The position numbers were made by a program, and so were the translations under genes. The notes under the pieces are model-generated. The model was not told the DNA's origin and ran no database searches. It saw only the letters and a list, made by a program, of their open reading frames with translations. This document shows, one piece after another, positions 22,801 through 26,139 of a DNA stretch of 26,139 nucleotides. Source of the DNA: a virus; IMG/VR virus record IMGVR_UViG_3300049482_000073, positions 1-26,139 of that record; one strand, written 5' to 3'. The number at the start of each line of letters is the position of its first letter. Positions within the stretch are counted from its first letter, which is position 1.

Positions 22801-24423
22801 ATGCTACTTGGAACTATTCAAACTGTAACAGCATTAAAAACATTTAATACAGGCACATTTGCACTTAGAAATCCTGGAAATACATTTAGTTATAATTTTT
22901 TAGGAACAGCTATTGTTGCTAATAGAACTGTTACGTTACCATTACTGACTGGTGACGATGAGTTTGTAATGAAAGACTTTACGCAGACTCTGACTAATAA
23001 AACACTAAGTACAGGGGTAGTGTATAATGGAGGGGTAATAGCAGGGCAGTATGGCGGAACTGGTGTAGCAAATACAGGTTTCACAATAACACTTGCTGGT
23101 AATTTAGTAACTACAGGTGCATTTAATACAACATTTGCACAAGCTGCTACTACTACAGTTACATTACCATCTACTTCTTCCACTATGGCAAGAATAGATG
23201 CAGGACAAACTTTTACAGGGATACAGACTTTCAGTACCGCTATTGCTTCTACAAGTGGTGGAACTGGATTTGGCACTACTGCTATAGGTGATCTTTTACA
23301 AGGGGATGCTACTAATACATGGGCTAAATTAGCTTCTGTATCAGCGGGGTCTTTCTTAAGAAGTGGTGGAGTTACTACAGCTTCTACATGGAGTACTGTA
23401 AAGCTGCCTGATACAATGAGTGCATTAGGTATTTGGGTTGCTAACTCTGCAAATACAACAGTTAATTTAACTGCAACAGCAGGACAATCTATAAGAGTTA
23501 ATGGAGGTGGTACAGCTTGGGAAGCTTTTACACCATCAGGAACTGGTGATATGGTATTAGCAACAGCTCAGACATCTACTGCAAAGAAAACATTTTCAGT
23601 AACAGGTAACATAGCTGGTATAAACATAGGAGCTAATGCTACAGATCCTACAACTACTTTAGCAGCTGGTGATATATATTATCAATCTGGAGTCGGTGTA
23701 AGAATTTATTCAGGATCTGCCTGGAGTACTTTAGGTGGAGGAGGCATAGCAGGACATGTTATTCAAAATTATACAACTGGTTTAACTCAAAGAGCTAATT
23801 TAAATTTTACAGGAGGTTTAAGTGCTGTTGATAATGCTGGAAATACATCTTCAGATGTTTCTCTTGGAGGAATTTTATCAGCTACTGTAACAACACTTAG
23901 TTTAAATGCAGCAAGCAAAAGCATTGAAATAACTAATGGAGGTTCAGATTATTTCAGGAACGAAAGGAATGCAAGCGATAATTTTAATACTTCTGGTTAC
24001 TATTCAAATCCTTTAAATGCCGGTGATTTTCAGGTAACAACTATCAACTATGCTACTGCTTATTTTTCTATACTTACAGCATTAGGGGCGCAGTCATTTT
24101 TTGATTTGAATCAGGGTTATTTTGATTTATCCGCAGCAAATGCAGCAGGATTTGGGTCAAGATTAAAGGCTACGGGTCCAAGTCTTGTTTTAACACAAGG
24201 AGCAACGGGTAGATTTTTTGGTGAAGCTGCTGACTATACGGCTTCTTATGTAGCTAGATCGTATGTGACTAAATCTTATGTAGATATTGGAAGTGTAGAA
24301 ATAGCTCCAGCCGCTGATAAAACATTAGTAGCTGGATTTGCTTTTTATATATCAAGTGAATATGAAGTAGTAGACACTTATACGTTAGATATAGGATCAG
24401 GAGCTGTTTTAGAAGTAGGTTAA
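19891..24423 (+). CDS. Very long repetitive tail fibre protein
   Basis: 1510 aa from ATG 19891, the largest gene in the window. N-terminal attachment-like region about 1-105 (VVADLTARNNLPVWKRLPYM). Gly-rich hinges occur near residues 275-280, 324-328, 965-969 and 1280-1284. A module starting HVIKNNG then LTQRANLN is present near 329-510 and again near 1289-1470 (HVIQNYT). Three repeats resembling A-x-L-H-I-K-S ... F-x-V-x-x-S-A-G-T lie in about 665-930. Residues about 1012-1039 hold RTVTLPLLTGDDEF then FTQTLTNKTL, a widespread phage fibre motif, followed by YGGTG and QTFTGIQTF repeats. No peptidase S74 chaperone is visible at the C-terminus. The middle of the gene is visibly richer in G/C than the ends, suggesting module exchange. 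The role is host recognition. Confidence 0.85.
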   Translation: MSKVTVINTFQRGGLGTAQFAITEDADVQAAYTVVADLTARNNLPVWKRLPYMRVYTTATNQEFRLGSDITLGGQVWTLVESFSSYQLLSEKNQPNGYVGLQSNGKINPAFIENIYANASYVTANTTTRNALTTLTGDIIITTDDSKIWVKLNNNPPINVSGDFAELLFPGLVLSVNGMTGAVSVTIANLLLYGSGTTDFNNQVAIAPAVTSLNSITGTHTTNISTLFTQVSNVQTYTETHIGQATLNTTAANPTGAEIGYSLIWNGTEYILSNISGGGGGFTNPMTTLGDLILGGASGFPNRLAIGANTYVLTSNGTTASWQPGGGGHVIKNNGTSLTQRANLNILNGLTASDNTPDTNIKFGGALVDAVTNITGAVGTKQLHLGIEDDELLSFTVEAKATAANISFINTASAGSVYNTFLMDSNGQKLRATDAGANESYVSVNKNLLQLYNAITYGTGFTTIKLDASNLWTQISGSTGFKGAVYLADYSANYTTRSLIDKGYADSRYALASGAMVYPGAGIALSTGSAWGTSITDNSANWNTAYTNRITSLTTTGTSGASTLISNTLNIPTYTLAGLGGQPLNTNLTSLSGLSFASTSFVKMTSAGTFALDTNTYLTSLSGAWLLASGGTLTGTNSVAMATFNLALTNGRVLMAPTGTTIDTNARLHIKSVGATSNKAFYVENSAGTNLITLNENGNHTIGSVTGSPDAFLSAGTWYINNGLAVGKVSGRTYAFEVVGKVKVEYPTAGTIVWQISDYSQIAHTITMQGLSQNFYVISGSITGVNLDYNLMYLAPTINQTFGTSTVVGYRYQPALTNVAGTTNHYAFISSAGRHGFGTITPTAKVHVKSDGTTTGVAFKVDDSAGTERFSILDNGTGLFANILGVGVTPTYALHVKGTSANQNLFVVQEDGGTNLIEAKESAGVNQLGFFAATPVAKPAAVTTPQGIADALTSLGLLTSSTIAGGGGGDMLLGTIQTVTALKTFNTGTFALRNPGNTFSYNFLGTAIVANRTVTLPLLTGDDEFVMKDFTQTLTNKTLSTGVVYNGGVIAGQYGGTGVANTGFTITLAGNLVTTGAFNTTFAQAATTTVTLPSTSSTMARIDAGQTFTGIQTFSTAIASTSGGTGFGTTAIGDLLQGDATNTWAKLASVSAGSFLRSGGVTTASTWSTVKLPDTMSALGIWVANSANTTVNLTATAGQSIRVNGGGTAWEAFTPSGTGDMVLATAQTSTAKKTFSVTGNIAGINIGANATDPTTTLAAGDIYYQSGVGVRIYSGSAWSTLGGGGIAGHVIQNYTTGLTQRANLNFTGGLSAVDNAGNTSSDVSLGGILSATVTTLSLNAASKSIEITNGGSDYFRNERNASDNFNTSGYYSNPLNAGDFQVTTINYATAYFSILTALGAQSFFDLNQGYFDLSAANAAGFGSRLKATGPSLVLTQGATGRFFGEAADYTASYVARSYVTKSYVDIGSVEIAPAADKTLVAGFAFYISSEYEVVDTYTLDIGSGAVLEVG

Positions 24424-24455
24424 TATGATATAAGTTAAAATAAAAAATAAAAGTC

Positions 24456-25700
24456 ATGAGTAAAATAACGTTAACAAGAGTAGCAACACCAGCAGTTCCA
24501 GCAGCTAATAAAGTATCAATATTTATAGATACTGCAGATCGTAAACTTAAAGCTATTGATGATAATGGCGTTATTAGTACTATGGTTAATGATGGTTTGC
24601 AAGATAGAAGTTTAATTACTAATGGAGGCATGTCTGTTCAACAAAGAGTAGCAACGGCTTCTACAGCTATTACAGGTATTTCAACTACTACCAGAGCTGG
24701 ACAAGTAGCTGATAGATGGGCTATAACTACTTCTGTAGCTTCTAACTTAAACTGGGCACAAATTGATACACAAGCTTCCCCAGAAACAGGTTTATTAGCC
24801 AGATACTACGGTTCTATAATATCTTCTACAGCAGGTAAAAAAGTAATGATATCTCAATGGATTATTAATGCAGAAATGGCACATGTCAGAGGACAAAAAG
24901 TAAGAGTATCTGTTAAGCATAACCAAAAAGTAGGTTCCGCTCAAACTTATAAATTAGGGTTGTTACAATTAACATCTGCAGGTACAGTAGACGTATCTCC
25001 AGCATTTCTTTCAGGAGCCTGGTCTACCACTAACTCTGTAGATCCTACTTGGGGAACTAACATAGCTGCTATAACTCCTGACGCTTCTCCTACAGGTGAA
25101 AATGGCACTATTACAGGTTCTTATCTTAATGTTACCACTGCGGCAGGAAACTGGGTACGTTCAAGTGCAGTCTTTACAGTACCTACTACAGCTAAAAATT
25201 TAATAGTAGTATTTTTTTCTGATATTACCGGAGGTACTGCAGATAATATTTCTATATCTGAAATTCAATTAACACAAGGACCTGATATTGTAGATTACAA
25301 AGAACCACCATCAGCAGAAACTCTTATGCGCTGTCAAAGATTTTTTTGTAAATCATTTCCTATTAACGTAGTTCCAGCAGCTTCTGTAGCTGTAGCTACT
25401 GGAGGTAATGGTGAAACCAGTATAATTGGTAAAGCAGTTGCAACAGCCTTAGCTTCTGCTATACAAATAAGATTTCCAGTAAGGATGTTTAAAACTCCAA
25501 CTTTAACTTTATTTACACCAACTGCAGCTGGAGCAGTACCTTTCAGACTTAACGGAACTACCCCAGCAGCTCAGACTGCAGCAGCAACTACCGGATTACT
25601 TGATATGGGAGCTGTAGTAACATCTACAGGAGATGCTGCAGGTGCTATTGGGGATTTAGTAGGAGTGCATTATACTGCAGAAGCTGAATTTATTACTTAA
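24456..25700 (+). CDS. Tail fibre/appendage protein with jelly-roll domain
   Basis: 414 aa from ATG 24456. The N-terminal about 45 residues form a fibre attachment motif (NKVSIFIDTADRKLKAIDDNG). Residues about 52-80 carry LITNGGMSVQQRV and then ADRWAI, matching the N-G-x-x-x-x-Q-R ... D-R-W signature of many phage fibre and receptor-binding proteins. A jelly-roll or carbohydrate-binding-like domain follows (about 85-275), closing with the EIQLTQGPDIVDYKEPP segment. A further signature, A-E-T-L-M-R-C-Q-R-F-F (about 289-299), equals the familiar E-x-x-x-C-x-R-Y/F-F motif. The last about 115 residues are a beta C-terminal domain. Likely a trimeric, glycan-binding appendage; it shares no obvious homology with the collagen-like fibres. 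Confidence 0.82.
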   Translation: MSKITLTRVATPAVPAANKVSIFIDTADRKLKAIDDNGVISTMVNDGLQDRSLITNGGMSVQQRVATASTAITGISTTTRAGQVADRWAITTSVASNLNWAQIDTQASPETGLLARYYGSIISSTAGKKVMISQWIINAEMAHVRGQKVRVSVKHNQKVGSAQTYKLGLLQLTSAGTVDVSPAFLSGAWSTTNSVDPTWGTNIAAITPDASPTGENGTITGSYLNVTTAAGNWVRSSAVFTVPTTAKNLIVVFFSDITGGTADNISISEIQLTQGPDIVDYKEPPSAETLMRCQRFFCKSFPINVVPAASVAVATGGNGETSIIGKAVATALASAIQIRFPVRMFKTPTLTLFTPTAAGAVPFRLNGTTPAAQTAAATTGLLDMGAVVTSTGDAAGAIGDLVGVHYTAEAEFIT

Positions 25701-25748
25701 TTTGTAATTATAATTGACTTACATTTATTAAATATTAAATATAAAATT

Positions 25749-26111
25749 ATGGCACAACTTACACTAACAGAAAAAAACTCGCTGGCTGAAACTCCTAGTT
25801 TTAGAGGTAGAGTATTTCAAGGATTATTCAGCAAAGCCAACTTCTTTGAAGCTCAAACAGGTACTCCTGCTAATCTTAAAGCCCAGAAGCAAAGAAATTA
25901 TGCCACTCCTTTCCTTAAAGGTGGAGCTAATACCATTGACATATACGCAGTAAGTAGAACATGGCTATCTAATTATAATGCTGATCCTCCAGACCTTGAT
26001 GTAAATAATCAACCTACTGATGATGCTATTCTTAACACAGCCTCATTAGATACGGTTTACAATTTACTTGCTGGAGTTAATGATGGAGATGAGTTATTAC
26101 CAATTGTTTAA
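25749..26111 (+). CDS. Small conserved phage structural candidate
   Basis: 120 aa from ATG 25749, preceded by a 48-nt A/T-rich leader. Residues about 16-33 (PSFRGRVFQGLFSKANFF), about 46-60 (QKQRNYATPFLKGGA) and about 86-115 (NQPTDDAILNTASL then VYNLLAGV) look like conserved alpha/beta blocks. I recall similar small proteins in large Bacteroidota phage genomes but know of no assigned function. It ends in TAA 27 nt before the window edge, complete. Its position after the fibre genes suggests a virion or baseplate component, but an unrelated role cannot be excluded. Confidence 0.72.
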   Translation: MAQLTLTEKNSLAETPSFRGRVFQGLFSKANFFEAQTGTPANLKAQKQRNYATPFLKGGANTIDIYAVSRTWLSNYNADPPDLDVNNQPTDDAILNTASLDTVYNLLAGVNDGDELLPIV

Positions 26112-26139
26112 ATTTATAATCTTAAAATAACTTTTAAAT

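Noticed and set aside
25714-25743. Sigma70-like promoter (TTGACT, 16 nt, TAAATA) before the last gene
   Set aside because: Such matches are frequent in AT-rich DNA, and Bacteroidota polymerases use a different consensus; no terminator precedes it.
1-26139. Stop-codon reassignment, as seen in some crAss-like and Lak phages
   Set aside because: TAA, TAG and TGA all end genes at sensible places with close or overlapping downstream starts; no gene has in-frame internal stops.

Overview
The window looks like the late (virion-building) region of a large tailed double-stranded DNA phage that infects a Bacteroidota host. It is probably crAss-like or a relative. Direct signs are a long two-domain large terminase (713 aa), an unusually long portal with a coiled-coil tail (834 aa), a scaffold-like protein and a 516-aa major capsid candidate, in the classic packaging-portal-scaffold-capsid order. 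All supported genes lie on the + strand and are tightly packed, many with ATGA or TAATG overlaps. The DNA is AT-rich and uses the standard code with all three stop codons. Almost no start has a Shine-Dalgarno sequence; starts follow A/T-rich leaders, as in Bacteroidota. One intergenic promoter matches the Bacteroidota -33/-7 consensus (TTTG, 21 nt, TAnnTTTG). The crAss-like assignment is inference from gene sizes, gene order and remembered family motifs, not from a search.

Layout. (1) Positions 1-3152: a 5'-truncated gene at the left edge, followed by eight small genes. They include a possible winged-helix protein, an HU/IHF-like protein, a tiny protein with a twin-arginine (Tat) signal, a conserved helical protein, a possible zinc-binding protein, a 58-aa protein and a protein resembling the Acb2 anti-CBASS cyclic-nucleotide sponge. 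(2) Positions 3152-10768: TerL, portal, scaffold candidate and major capsid protein. (3) Positions 10769-10891: the capsid gene ends in a strong intrinsic terminator, which overlaps a Bacteroidota-type promoter that restarts transcription. (4) Positions 10892-15190: a small unknown, a 337-aa conserved structural candidate, a GroES-fold co-chaperonin candidate, a neck/adaptor candidate and a 420-aa beta-rich protein followed by the second strong terminator. (5) Positions 15281-26111: appendage genes. These are a possible carbohydrate-binding protein, three collagen-like fibre proteins (two sharing the same C-terminal tip), a 1510-aa repetitive mosaic tail fibre, a fibre/jelly-roll protein and a small conserved terminal protein.

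How they could work together: the scaffold directs capsid protein assembly onto the portal, perhaps with help from the GroES-like protein. TerL fills the head with DNA, neck/adaptor proteins close it, and the fibre set provides receptor binding. The small genes upstream of terL may add packaging accessories and at least one counter-defence function.

No tRNA, CRISPR array, insertion sequence, integrase or attachment site was seen. No stretch of more than 300 bases lacks a gene; the longest gap is the 123-nt capsid 3' region, which holds the terminator and promoter.
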